Below are positions 40,468 to 50,400 of a stretch of DNA of 55,843 nt, piece after piece (the first letter of the stretch is position 1; every line of letters starts with the position of its first letter). The stretch covers positions 1 through 55,843 of the forward strand of contig JAATGR010000141.1 of the NCBI GenBank assembly GCA_015654575.1, read 5' to 3'. The position numbers and the translations under genes were made by a program. The DNA is from Actinomycetales bacterium (GTDB lineage: Bacteria > Actinomycetota > Actinomycetes > Actinomycetales > Microbacteriaceae). The notes under the pieces were generated by a model that was not told the DNA's origin, did not search any database, and saw only the letters and a list, made by a program, of their open reading frames with translations.

Positions 40468-41397
40468 ATGATCGCCAGGGATGTGCTGGTCGTCGGTGCC
40501 GGGGTCGTGGGCCTCAGCTGCGCCATCGAGCTCTCGGAGGCCGGTCACCGGGTGCGGCTCCTGGCGGCAGAGACGGAGGGTACGGTCTCCTCCGTCGCGG
40601 CATCGCTGTGGGCGCCGTCGCACGTCGAGCGCAGTGAGCGGGTGCGGGAGTGGGCGTATCTCACCCTGGCGCGGCTCCGTCGCGACGCGGGGCCGGAGAC
40701 CGGCGTCCGGGAACAGCCCTCGCGCACGATCGGCGTCGAGCCGTGGCTACCCGATCCGTGGATGCGGGCGTTCGCGCCGGCGGTGGCCGGCGTATCGGCG
40801 GGCACCCTGCCCGCCGGCTACCGTGCGGCGACGGCGACCACCATGACCCTCGTCGACACCGCACGGTATCTGCCCTGGCTGCGGGGCAGGCTCGCGGCGC
40901 TCGGCATCGGAATCGAACGGCGGGCGCTGGCGAGCCTCGATGACGCGCCGCAGGCCGATGTGACGGTGCTCGCCGCGGGATTCGGGTCGCGGGCGTTGGC
41001 GCATGACCCGGAGATGTCGGGGCTGTCGACCCGCGTGCTCCGGCTGGAGAACCCAGGTCTGACCCGCACGACGATCGTGCGCGACGGCCCCTACGCGGGG
41101 GCCTTCGTCGTCCCGCGCTTCGACGATGTCGTGGTCGGGTGCGGGGCATGGCAGGAGGGCGACGAACTGCCGGACGGGAGCACGCTGCACGAGCTCGGGA
41201 GTGCGATCGAGCCCGCGCTGGTGGATGCGCGCGTGCAGGGATCCGCCGTCGGCACCCGCCCGGTCCGGTCGCGGGTAAGGGTCGAGAGGGAGACCCTGGC
41301 GGGACGCAACGTGGTGCACTGCTACGGGCACGGTGGCGCCGGGGTCGCGCTGAGCTGGGGCACCGCCCGCGCGGTCGCGGAGCTGGTCGCGCGATGA
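40468..41397 (+). CDS. FAD-dependent oxidoreductase, D-amino-acid-oxidase family
   Basis: A 309-residue flavoprotein with the N-terminal FAD motif DVLVVGAGVVGLSCAIELSEAG and the C-terminal D-amino-acid-oxidase signature VVHCYGHGGAGVALSWGTA. An arginine in TRPVRSRVRVE sits where the substrate carboxylate is bound in the family. It should oxidise an amino acid or amine to the imino compound with FAD and oxygen, which would suit RidA-type imine hydrolysis in the same regulon. GGGAGGCC precedes the ATG. Its stop overlaps the second hyuA. It is shorter than eukaryotic enzymes but similar to actinobacterial ones. Confidence 0.88.
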   Translation: MIARDVLVVGAGVVGLSCAIELSEAGHRVRLLAAETEGTVSSVAASLWAPSHVERSERVREWAYLTLARLRRDAGPETGVREQPSRTIGVEPWLPDPWMRAFAPAVAGVSAGTLPAGYRAATATTMTLVDTARYLPWLRGRLAALGIGIERRALASLDDAPQADVTVLAAGFGSRALAHDPEMSGLSTRVLRLENPGLTRTTIVRDGPYAGAFVVPRFDDVVVGCGAWQEGDELPDGSTLHELGSAIEPALVDARVQGSAVGTRPVRSRVRVERETLAGRNVVHCYGHGGAGVALSWGTARAVAELVAR

Positions 41398-43433
41398 GCC
41401 GCGGCAATGTCATCGCGGTCGATATCGGCGGTACCCACACGGATGCCGCTCTCGTGACCTCCGAGGGGGAGCTGTTCGTGGCGAAGGTGACCTCCACCCC
41501 CGCCGATCCCGGCGTCGCCCTGGTCACCGCAGTGGAGCAGCTGCTGAGGTCGGCATCGTTGCGGCTCCACGAGGTCGCCGCGGTCGTGCACGGAACGACC
41601 GTCGCCACCAACGCGGTCATCATGGATGACTACGCGCGGGTGGGACTTCTGACGACCGTCGGCTTCGAAGACGTCCTGGAGATCGCCACGCAGCAACGGG
41701 CCGACCTGTACGACCCGTGGCGGGGCAAGCCCGCACCGATCGTCCCGCGGGAGCGGGTGTTCGGCGTGCGGGAGCGCATCGCGGCTTCCGGCGAGGTGGT
41801 CCTGGACATGGATCCGTCGGACGTCCGCGTCGCAGCGCGCGCTTGGCGCGGACAGGTCGAGGCGGTCGCGATCTCATTCCTCTTCTCGTTCGCCAACCCC
41901 GCCCATGAGCGGGCGGCCGCCCGGATCCTGGCGGAGGAGCTCCCCGGGATCCCCGTCACCGTGTCCTCGCAGGTGGCGCCCGAATTCCGTGAGTACCCGC
42001 GCACGGCGACGACCGCGCTCAACGCGGCCCTGCTGCCGAAGACCGGCGGCTATCTGGAACGGCTCGAGGCGCGACTCCGCGATCGCGGCTTCACCGGCGC
42101 GTTCCAGCTGATGACCTCGACGGGCGGGGTCGTCCCCGCAGCACTCGCGATGCGGCTCCCCGTCGCCCTGCTCGTGTCCGGACCGGCCGCGGGAGCGGTC
42201 GCCGCGGCTGAGCTGGGGCGACGGCTGGGCGAGCCGGATCTCCTTATGCTCGACGTCGGGGGCACCAGCGCGGACGTGGCCGTCATCGAGGACGGGCAGC
42301 CGCAGCGGCGCTATCGCGGGGAGGTGGCCGGCATGCCGGTGGCGCTCCCGCAGATCGATGTGCTCCCCATCGGAGCCGGCGGCGGCTCGCTCGCCGCGGT
42401 CGACGGCTTCGGCTCGCTGTCGGTCGGGCCCGACAGCGCCGGCGCAGAACCCGGCCCCGCCGCATATGGCACCGGCGACCGGCCGACGGTGACCGACGCC
42501 CATCTGGTGCGGGGCTCGATCGATCCCGCGGGCCTGCTCGGCGGCGCGCTGCCGCTGCACCCGGAGCGTGCGCGATCGGCCATCGCCCGCGCGGTGGCCG
42601 ATCCGCTCGGGCTCCCCCTCCCGGTCGCGGCCGGGAGCATCATCCGAATCGCCGACGGCCGCATGGCGGATGCGCTGCGGGCGATCACCGTGGCGCGGGG
42701 CATCGACGTCCGCCGGTTCGCCCTCATGGCGTTCGGCGGCGCCGGTCCGCTCCACGCCTGCGCGATCGCGGAGGACCTCGGCATCCGTCGCGTGCTAGTG
42801 CCCCGCTACCCCGGGCTCACGAGCGCGATGGGGCTGCTCATGGGTGACGGTCGGTACGACCTGTCGCGCACTCACGTGTCGTCGTTGCGCGACCTCGACC
42901 TCGATCGGGCGGGTGTGCTCGTTGAGGAGATGGTGGAGGACGCGACGGTGCAGCTGCGGGGCGCCGGGGTCACCGGAGAGCTCGCGATCAGCCTCGACGC
43001 CGATCTGCGCTACGCGGGGCAGGCGTACGAGCTGACCGTTCCGGTGTCCGAGACGGCGTCGATCCCCGCGGACGGACTGGCCGACATCGAGCGTCGGTTC
43101 CATGAGGCGCACCTCTCGGCGTACGGCCATTCCTGGCAGGACGCCCCGGTCGAGCTTGTGACGTTGCGGATCCGTGCGAGCATGCCGCGACTGGCAGCGG
43201 ACTGGGCGGCGGCGGGGCCGGGCCACGGCTCGGCAGCGGCGGCCGAGCGTGCCGGGTTCGACGCGGCAGGCGACCCTGTGACTTACCTCGTCGTCGAGCG
43301 GGACGATGTCCGAGCCGGGCTGAGAGGCCCGGCATTAGTCTCGCAGACCGACACCACGACGCTGCTCCTTCGGGGCTGGCGGGTGTCTAGGGTCGACGGC
43401 GTCGGCATGGTCCTGGAACGAGAGGAGGCCTGA
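41394..43433 (+). CDS. hyuA: Hydantoinase/oxoprolinase subunit A (HyuA), copy 2
   Basis: A 679-residue HyuA-family subunit. Phosphate-binding motifs AVDIGGTHTDAALV and MLDVGGTSADVAVI and the adenosine block MAFGGAGPLHACAIAEDLG are conserved, closer to the classic HyuA consensus than copy 1. It overlaps the oxidase stop by four bases and is followed directly by hyuB. The third-domain segment SLDADLRYAGQAYELTVPV is also typical. With its partner it should open a cyclic amide or imide with ATP. The two HyuA proteins in this window differ clearly through most of their length, so they probably handle different rings. Confidence 0.92.
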   Translation: MSRGNVIAVDIGGTHTDAALVTSEGELFVAKVTSTPADPGVALVTAVEQLLRSASLRLHEVAAVVHGTTVATNAVIMDDYARVGLLTTVGFEDVLEIATQQRADLYDPWRGKPAPIVPRERVFGVRERIAASGEVVLDMDPSDVRVAARAWRGQVEAVAISFLFSFANPAHERAAARILAEELPGIPVTVSSQVAPEFREYPRTATTALNAALLPKTGGYLERLEARLRDRGFTGAFQLMTSTGGVVPAALAMRLPVALLVSGPAAGAVAAAELGRRLGEPDLLMLDVGGTSADVAVIEDGQPQRRYRGEVAGMPVALPQIDVLPIGAGGGSLAAVDGFGSLSVGPDSAGAEPGPAAYGTGDRPTVTDAHLVRGSIDPAGLLGGALPLHPERARSAIARAVADPLGLPLPVAAGSIIRIADGRMADALRAITVARGIDVRRFALMAFGGAGPLHACAIAEDLGIRRVLVPRYPGLTSAMGLLMGDGRYDLSRTHVSSLRDLDLDRAGVLVEEMVEDATVQLRGAGVTGELAISLDADLRYAGQAYELTVPVSETASIPADGLADIERRFHEAHLSAYGHSWQDAPVELVTLRIRASMPRLAADWAAAGPGHGSAAAAERAGFDAAGDPVTYLVVERDDVRAGLRGPALVSQTDTTTLLLRGWRVSRVDGVGMVLEREEA

Positions 43434-45041
43434 GTGGCGCGCGTGGACGATCCGGTGGTCAGAGAGCTGCTGTGGAACGGGTTCGACGCGATCGTCGGCG
43501 AGATGTCGTTGCTGCTGCAGCGCAGCTCGTTCTCGCCGATGATCCGGGAGATGCTCGACTTCTCCTGCGGCTTCCTCGATCCGCAGGGTCGGATCGTCGC
43601 CGATTCCCATCTGATCCCCGCGCAGGCGGGCACGCTCGAGTTCGCACTCGCCGGTGCGCTGGCGCGGACCGGCCCGCTCGACGAGGGTGACGTCGTTATC
43701 ACGAACGATCCGTACCAAGGCGCGACGCATCTGCCGGACGTGGAGGTGTTCGCACCCGTGCATGCCGCGGGCGTGCTGCTCGGATACGTCGCCACCGTGG
43801 CCCATCACATCGACATCGGCGGCATCCAGGCGCGTAACCGCGGCGCGATCCCGGGGCACGCCGCGTCGCGCGATCTGTTCGAGGAGGGCCTGCAGCTGCC
43901 GCCGGTGAAGCTGATTGAAGGCGGCGTGCGCAACGAGGCGCTGTGGCAGGTGCTGCTGCGCAACGTGCGCGACCCCGAATCGGTGGACGGTGATGTCACG
44001 GCCCAGCTCTCCTCCTGCCGTCGCGGGATCGCCCGGTTGGCGGAGCTCGCCGAGCGGTACGGCGCCGGGACGGTGGTCGACGCGGCGGCCGACCTCATCG
44101 ACGACACGTCCGCGCGGGCGCAGGAGCGGCTGCGGGCCTGGCCGAAGCGGACCGTGCACAAGGTGGGCCATCTCGACGGCGACGGCCTCGATTACTCCCG
44201 GCCGGTGCGCGTCGAGGTAGCGGTGACGGTACAAGACGGCCGGATGCGGGTCGATCTCGGCGGCTCCGCCCCGCAGACGACCGGCACGTTCAACGTGCCG
44301 TGGTCGAGCACCTACTCGGGGCTGTACTACGCACTGCGCTGCTTCCTCGGTCCCGGAATCCGTCAGAACCACGGCTACATGATGCATGTCGAGGCGGTCG
44401 CCCCGGAGGGATCGATCTTCCGGCCGCGGCGGCCCGCGGCCGTCGTATCCCGACACATGGCGGTGCAGGTCCTCACGGATCTCGTCTTCCAGGCCTTGAG
44501 CGAGCTGCTCCCGAACCGAGCCGTCGCCTCCAGTCATGTGTCGTTCCCGACGCTGCTGATGCGCACGACCGACCCGCGTACCGGCACGCAGCGGACACTC
44601 ATGGACACCGTGGGCGGCGGTTCCGGAGCGCATCGCGACGGGCCCGGCGACGACGGCATCGACTCCTACACCTCCAACTGCGCCCTCATCCCGGCCGAGG
44701 TCATCGAACTGGAGTATCCGTGGCGGGTGACGGCGTGCGCGTTGGTCGATGGCACCGCCGGCAACGGAGTCCACCGGGGCGGTCGCGCGGTGCGACGCGA
44801 ATACGAGCTCCTCGCGGATGCGGCCACCGGCCGGGTGGCTGCGGAGCAGCGTCGCGCCGGCAGCGGCGCGAGAGGCGTCGCGGGCGGCGGGAACGGCTCG
44901 CCCGCTGCCGTCGCGATAAGGCGGCACGGGCGCGACGACTGGCAGAGCGTTCCGTTCGAGACGACGGCGCTCGCCCTCCTGCGGGGCGACGTCGTACGGC
45001 TGGTCGCCGGCGGTGGCGGCGGCTACGGTGTGGCGGAGTGA
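43434..45041 (+). CDS. hyuB: Hydantoinase/oxoprolinase subunit B (HyuB), copy 2
   Basis: A 535-residue HyuB-family subunit. It shows GEMSLLLQRSSFSPMIREMLDFS, DVVITNDPYQGATHLPDV, VAHHIDIGG and a glycine-rich end (LVAGGGGGYGVAE), matching the family. The start is GTG at 43434 with AGAGGAGG upstream. It is the last gene of the block controlled by the GGATCC sites; the converging TetR gene ends 55 bases later. The NDPYxGATH motif is canonical, whereas copy 1 has NSPYHGNSH. Confidence 0.92.
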   Translation: MARVDDPVVRELLWNGFDAIVGEMSLLLQRSSFSPMIREMLDFSCGFLDPQGRIVADSHLIPAQAGTLEFALAGALARTGPLDEGDVVITNDPYQGATHLPDVEVFAPVHAAGVLLGYVATVAHHIDIGGIQARNRGAIPGHAASRDLFEEGLQLPPVKLIEGGVRNEALWQVLLRNVRDPESVDGDVTAQLSSCRRGIARLAELAERYGAGTVVDAAADLIDDTSARAQERLRAWPKRTVHKVGHLDGDGLDYSRPVRVEVAVTVQDGRMRVDLGGSAPQTTGTFNVPWSSTYSGLYYALRCFLGPGIRQNHGYMMHVEAVAPEGSIFRPRRPAAVVSRHMAVQVLTDLVFQALSELLPNRAVASSHVSFPTLLMRTTDPRTGTQRTLMDTVGGGSGAHRDGPGDDGIDSYTSNCALIPAEVIELEYPWRVTACALVDGTAGNGVHRGGRAVRREYELLADAATGRVAAEQRRAGSGARGVAGGGNGSPAAVAIRRHGRDDWQSVPFETTALALLRGDVVRLVAGGGGGYGVAE

Positions 45042-45096
45042 ACCGAAGCCCATGTCGTCTTCCCGCTCTCGCCGCCGGCAGGACGAGTGCGACGCA

Positions 45097-45762
45097 TCAC
45101 CGGGGGCGGATCACGGAGGCCAACGCCTGCCCCTGTGTGACGGTGATCGCGATCGCCGCGGACGGGACGCCCACGAGCCGAAGCGTTGCGGTAGCGGTCC
45201 CGACGAGATCGGATGCCGAGGGCGGGAGGCCCCGGCGGCGCTGCAGGATGACGCTCTCCACGAGGGCGAGCACCAGTTGCGCGGTGAGCGCCGTGCGCTC
45301 CGCCGGTACGCCGCAGGCGGCGACCAGCGTCCGGTAGGCGGTCTCGAGCTCGGAACGGCGCTCACGGAACGGCGCAAACGCCTCCGCCGAGATCTCCGGG
45401 GCGAGGTACAGCGCCCCGATGTTGTGGCGGCCAGACGCGAGGAGGCGGGCGTCGCAGGCGCACAGTGCCCACAGTCGTGCGGCCGGATCGTCTGCCGCGG
45501 CCAACAGCTGCGCCGCCGCGTCGAGGGAGGGCTGTACTGTGCTCAGCAGCAGCTCCAGGAGGATCGGGGCCTTGCCCGCGAAGTGGTGGTACAGCGATGC
45601 CTGGCGGATCCCCGCTGCCTCCGCGATCGCGTGTGTGCTCGTCACACCGTAGCCGCGCGTGCAGAACAGCTCGGCACTCGCTTCGAGGATGTCGGCGCGC
45701 GTCCCCCGACCAGTGACCGAATCGCCGGAGGCGCGGGGTCGACCCGGTCTCGCGCTGGCCAT
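45097..45762 (-). CDS. TetR-family transcriptional regulator
   Basis: A 221-residue regulator with an N-terminal TetR helix-turn-helix (about residues 20-65: TRADILEASAELFCTRGYG, then THAIAEAAGIRQASLYHHFAGK) and an all-helical ligand domain. The first 18 residues are a basic, disordered extension. It is divergent from the DUF1989/carboxylase operon across a 129-base gap and is therefore the likely local regulator of that operon. No GGATCC twin site is present, so this module is controlled separately from the preceding block. The inducer may be guanidine, urea or a carboxylated intermediate; this is inference. Confidence 0.9.
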   Translation of the reverse strand: MASARPGRPRASGDSVTGRGTRADILEASAELFCTRGYGVTSTHAIAEAAGIRQASLYHHFAGKAPILLELLLSTVQPSLDAAAQLLAAADDPAARLWALCACDARLLASGRHNIGALYLAPEISAEAFAPFRERRSELETAYRTLVAACGVPAERTALTAQLVLALVESVILQRRRGLPPSASDLVGTATATLRLVGVPSAAIAITVTQGQALASVIRPR

Positions 45763-45813
45763 ACCGCCACGGTATCAGCGACACCGAACAGCCGGATCCC
45801 GCTCGACGGCCTC

Positions 45814-45832
45814 GGAAACGTCGGGGAAACGT
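45814..45832. promoter_or_regulatory. Direct repeat, possible TetR binding region
   Basis: GGAAACGT occurs at 45814-45821 and 45825-45832, 11 bp apart, in the gap between the divergent TetR and DUF1989 genes. It is the only clear repeat there. The rest of the leader (to 45891) shows GGAGGA before the ATG and no fold I recognise as a guanidine riboswitch. Confidence 0.3.
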
Positions 45833-45891
45833 TCGCCTGCTGTAATAACTGTCAAGCAATAGAAATTGAGCCGACGAACCGGAGGAACCCG

Positions 45892-46731
45892 ATGGACGGA
45901 CGCGTTGAAGCACTCGGCAGCGTGGGCGATGCCCGCACCGACGCCCGCGCCCGCGCCACCCGCTCGGAGTGGATGCCGGTCCTCCCGCCGTCCGCGGCGC
46001 CGTGGTCGCCGGAGGGTGTCGATCCCGGCGCGATGCGCTGGGCCGAGACGGTGGCACCCGGCGGTTACACGCACCTGCGCGTCGCCCGGGGGACCCGCAT
46101 CCGATTCGAAGACGTCACCGGCGACGCCTGCGCGCACGTGCTGCTGTTCAACGCCCTGGCGCCGGGAGAACGGCTGAACGTCGCCGACACGCAGAAGATC
46201 CCCTGGCAGGCCTACCTCGGCGCGGGGCATCCGCTGCTCTCCGGCGACGGCCGGGTGCTCGCCACGATCGTCGAGGACACCTCCGGCCGGCATGACGCGT
46301 TCTGCGGCACCACGACGGACGCCTGGAACGAGCGCAAGTACGGCGACGCCGCCCCTGAGGGACCCTCGCCGTCGGGGCATGCCCTGCTGAGGCTGGCCGG
46401 GGCCAAGCACGGGTTGACCGTGCGCGATCTGCCGCCGGCCGTGACCTTCTTCCAGGGTGTGCGCGTCGACACGGACGGAGCGCTGCGCTGGCAAGGATCA
46501 GCCGGCGCCGGACGCCACGTCGATCTGCTCGCCGAGCTGCCGCTGATCCTGCTCGTCGCCGACGTTCCGCACGCGACCGACCCCAGGGACGACTACATCG
46601 TGGGGCCGTTGCGGGTAGCCGCCTGGCGGAGCAGCCCTACCGCCGCCGGCGACGCGATGTTCGGGGCCAGCCCGGAACGCGAGCGCGCCTACCGCAACAC
46701 GATCGCCTACGCCGAGCTCGCCGGGCTCTGA
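45892..46731 (+). CDS. DUF1989 protein 1 (urea-carboxylase-associated; probable carboxyguanidine deiminase subunit)
   Basis: A 279-residue DUF1989 protein, the longer of two encoded in tandem. Typical blocks are RIRFEDVTGDACAHVLLFNALAPGERLNVADT, here seen from about residue 70, and FCGTTTDAWNERKYGD. Proteins of this family encoded next to urea carboxylase were long called urea-carboxylase-associated proteins 1 and 2; published work showed that they form a carboxyguanidine deiminase giving allophanate and ammonia. GGAGGA lies before the ATG. It opens a four-gene operon (DUF1989, DUF1989, carboxylase, allophanate hydrolase), which is the standard guanidine-assimilation set. I cannot tell which subunit name applies. 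Confidence 0.88.
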   Translation: MDGRVEALGSVGDARTDARARATRSEWMPVLPPSAAPWSPEGVDPGAMRWAETVAPGGYTHLRVARGTRIRFEDVTGDACAHVLLFNALAPGERLNVADTQKIPWQAYLGAGHPLLSGDGRVLATIVEDTSGRHDAFCGTTTDAWNERKYGDAAPEGPSPSGHALLRLAGAKHGLTVRDLPPAVTFFQGVRVDTDGALRWQGSAGAGRHVDLLAELPLILLVADVPHATDPRDDYIVGPLRVAAWRSSPTAAGDAMFGASPERERAYRNTIAYAELAGL

Positions 46732-46741
46732 GAGGACTGCC

Positions 46742-47422
46742 ATGAACACCACCGTCCCGCCGCGTCCCGTCCACGCGCCCGACGTCGTGCTCGACTGGTC
46801 GGAGCCGCTGATCCCGGGGGCGCTGGTCCGCGACGACCGGGTCGCGCCGCGCGCGCCGTGGTCCGCGGTGCTCGCGGCGGGGGACGTTCTGACCATCGTC
46901 GACGTCGGGGGCAACCAGTCCGCCGATTTCCTCGCCTACAACGCCGCCGACACCGCCGAACGCTACAGCGCCGCGGACACGATCGCCTGGCAGGGCAACG
47001 TCTATGTGCGAAGCGGAACAGTGCTGCGCAGCAATCTCGGCCGACCCCTGCTCACCGTCGTCGCCAACGAGGTCGACCGGCAGGACACGATCGGCGGCGC
47101 CTGCGGCAAGGAGTCCAACACGCTCCGATACGGACACCACACGCTCTACCAGCACGGCTGCCGGGAGAACTTCCTCGCCGAAGGTGCCCGGCACGGCCTG
47201 GGTGCGCGTGACCTCGTCTCCAACCTGAACTGGTTCATGAACGTCCCGGTCGAGGCCGACGGGTCATTGGGGATCGTCGACGGCATGTCCGCACCGGGCA
47301 AGCGCGTGGCTCTGCGCGCGGAGCGGGACGTGCTGGTGATCGTCTCCAACTGTCCCCAGATGAACAACCCGTGCAACGACTTCAGCTGCACGCCGCTGCG
47401 CATGCTGGTGACGCGACCGTGA
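46742..47422 (+). CDS. DUF1989 protein 2 (urea-carboxylase-associated; probable carboxyguanidine deiminase subunit)
   Basis: A 226-residue DUF1989 protein with the Cys-rich pattern of the family: GGACGKESN, YQHGCRENFL, SNCPQMNNPCNDFSCTPLR. The cysteines probably bind a metal. It lies 10 bases after the first DUF1989 gene with GAGAGGA upstream, and its stop overlaps the GTG of the carboxylase. The two DUF1989 proteins are thought to act as a heteromeric deiminase between the biotin carboxylase and allophanate hydrolase steps. Confidence 0.88.
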   Translation: MNTTVPPRPVHAPDVVLDWSEPLIPGALVRDDRVAPRAPWSAVLAAGDVLTIVDVGGNQSADFLAYNAADTAERYSAADTIAWQGNVYVRSGTVLRSNLGRPLLTVVANEVDRQDTIGGACGKESNTLRYGHHTLYQHGCRENFLAEGARHGLGARDLVSNLNWFMNVPVEADGSLGIVDGMSAPGKRVALRAERDVLVIVSNCPQMNNPCNDFSCTPLRMLVTRP

Positions 47423-50400
47423 CCGGATTCGACACGCTGCTGGTCGCCAACCGCGGGGAGATCGCTCGTCGTATTCTCCGCTCGGCGAAGGAGCGGGGGC
47501 TGCGGACCGTCGCTGTCTACTCCGACGCCGATCGCGCCGCGCCGCACGTACGCGAGGCGGATGCCGCGGTGCGTATCGGGCCCGCCGAGGCGTCCGAGTC
47601 CTATCTGCGACTTGATGCCATCCTGGATGCGGCGCGCACGAGCGGTGCCGGGGCGATCCACCCCGGCTACGGATTCGTCGCCGAGAACCCGGCAGCCGCG
47701 ACCGCGGTGGAGGCGGCGGGCCTCGTCTGGGTCGGCCCGACGCCCGAACAGCTGTCCGCGTTCGGGCTCAAGCACACTGCCCGCGCGCTCGCCGAGGCGG
47801 CGGGCGTTCCGCTGCTGCCGGGGACCGGCATCCTCGGCTCGGTGGAGGAGGCCGAGGATGCGGCTGCGGACATCGGCTACCCCGTGATGCTGAAGGCGAT
47901 CGGCGGTGGCGGCGGTATCGGGATGCGCGCCTGCGGCGACGTCGAGGAGTTGCGGCGCGCCTTCGAGAGCGTCGGACGTCAGGCGCAGGCCAGTTTCGGC
48001 GCGGCCGGGATGTTCCTCGAGAAGCTCGTGCGCCCGGCCCGCCACATCGAGGTGCAACTGTTCGGCGACGGCGCCGGCAGGGTGGCGGTGCTCGGAGACC
48101 GCGACTGCTCGGTGCAGCGCCGCAACCAGAAGGTCATCGAGGAGGCCCCCGCCCCCCGCCTCCCGGACGCGGTGCGCAGCGCCCTGCACGACGGGGCCGC
48201 TGCGCTGGCGCGCAGCGTCGGCTACCGCTCAGCGGGCACGGCGGAGTTCGTGTACGACCCGATCGGCGAGCGCGCCTACTTCCTCGAGGTCAACGCACGG
48301 CTGCAGGTGGAGCACCCGGTGACCGAGGCCGTGTTCGGCGTCGACCTGGTGGGCCTCATGCTCGATCTGGCGGGAGGAGGGCCGTCCGCCCTTCCCGACG
48401 CCTTGTTCTCCGCAGCACTCGAGCCTCGCGGCCACGCTGTCGAGGCCCGCATCTATGCCGAGGACCCCGATCGCGGCTACGCACCCTCGACCGGACTCGT
48501 GACGGCGGTGAGCCTCCCCGGCGGCGACGGCATCCGCGTCGACGGGTGGATCGAGCCGGGTCTGGAGGTCACCCCCTTCTACGATCCGCTGCTGGCCAAG
48601 GTCATCGTGCACGCCGACTCCCGCGACCGGGCGTTCGACGCCCTGCACGACGCCCTCGCCCGAACCCGGATCGACGGCATCGTCACCGGGACCGGCGTGC
48701 TGCGCGAGCTCGCGCTCGACGCGCGCGTGCGTGAGGCCATGCACGACACGTCCACGCTCGACGGCGCCCGCGACCCGGATGCGCGCATCGAGGTCGTCGA
48801 ACCGGGGATGCTCACCACCGTGCAGGACCTCCCCGGCCGGCTGGGCTTCTGGCAGGTCGGCGTGCCGCCGTCCGGACCGATGGACGCGCTGTCCTTCCGC
48901 GAGGCGAACCTCGCCGTCGGCAACGCCGCGGGCGCGCCCGGACTGGAGATCACCCTGAGCGGCCCGGTGCTCACGTTCACCGCGCCGACCGTGGTGTGCG
49001 TCACGGGCGCGCCGCTGCCGGTCACCCTGGACCACGCGACGATTCCGCTGTGGGAGCCGGTGACGGTACCCGCCGGTGCCACGCTGCGCATCGGCACCGC
49101 CGACGGTCCGGGGATCCGCGGCTACCTCGCGGTGCGCGGCGGCATCGACGTGCCCGGCTACCTCGGCAGCGCCGCGACCTTCACGCTGGGGGGCTTCGGC
49201 GGTCACGGCGGCCGCGCCCTCGTCGCCGGAGACGTGCTGAGGGTGGGGCGGGGAGCGTCCGGCGAGGCCGCCGCCACGCCCCCGGAACGGCGCCCGCATC
49301 TCACCGACCGGTGGCGCATCGGTGTCACCGAGGGGCCTCACGCCGCCCCGGAGTTCTTCACCCGCGCCGACATCGACGAGCTCTACGCCGCCGAATACCG
49401 CGTGCAGGTCAACTCCGCCCGCACGGGCGTGCGGCTGACCGGTCCCCAGCCGATCTGGGCGCGCGCCGATGGCGGCGAGGCGGGGCTGCACCCCTCGAAC
49501 ATCCATGACACGCCGTACGCCGTCGGCGCGCTGGACTTCACCGGGGACACGCCGATCATCCTGGGACCCGACGGTCCGAGTCTCGGCGGATTCGTGTGTC
49601 CCGCGGTCGTGGCCAGCGGGGAGCTGTGGAAGATCGGACAGCTGCGTCCCGGCGATGTCGTCCGGTTCGTCCCGGTTCGCGAACAGGACGCCGCGGGTCC
49701 GGCCGCGAAGGGGTCGCTGGCCGCCCCGCCGCTCATCGGAGGCGACGGCGACGACGGGATCATCGCCGTCAGCGAGGCGCGGGTCGAACACGGGCGTGTC
49801 ATCCGGCCGCGTACGACCTATCGCCGTGACGGCGACGACAACCTGCTCGTCGAGTTCGGCGACCAGGTGCTCGATCTCGGCCTGCGGATGCGGGTCCACG
49901 CGCTGCAGCAGCGGCTCGCCGAGCACGCCCCCGCCGGGATCGTCGATGTGACGCCCGGCATTCGCGCGCTGCAGATCCACACGGATGCCTCGGTGCTGCG
50001 CGCGTCCCGCCTGGTTCCATTGATCCGCGAGCTCGACGACGACCTTCCGGCCACCGATCGGCTGGTCGTCCCCTCGCGCGAGGTGCGGCTCCCGCTGTCC
50101 TGGGACGACCCCGCCACGCGACTGGCCATCGAACGATACATGTCCGGGGTGCGCGACGACGCGCCCTGGACCCCGTGGAACATCGAGTTCATTCGACGGA
50201 TCAACGGGCTGGACTCCGTCGAGGACGTGTACCGCACCGTCTTCGACGCCGAGTACATGGTGCTCGGACTCGGCGACGTCTACCTGGGGGCTCCGGTCGC
50301 CACGCCTCTGGACCCCCGTCACCGGCTCGTGACCACGAAGTACAACCCGGCGCGCACGTGGACGGCGGAGAACTCGGTCGGGATCGGCGGTGCCTATCTG

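Noticed and set aside
40402-40623. N-terminal extension of the second YtcJ-like amidohydrolase
   Set aside because: It would read through operator 8 and into the divergent oxidase gene; the paralogue at 22730 has the shorter N-terminus.
45794-45799. Single GGATCC near the TetR promoter
   Set aside because: No second box lies 21 bp to either side and the flanks are GC-rich, so it does not fit the operator pattern; isolated GGATCC hexamers also occur inside coding regions.
45763-45891. Guanidine riboswitch upstream of the DUF1989 operon
   Set aside because: The leader is short, and I could not find the conserved guanidine-I core or paired ACGR-loop hairpins of guanidine-II; only a GGAAACGT direct repeat is visible.
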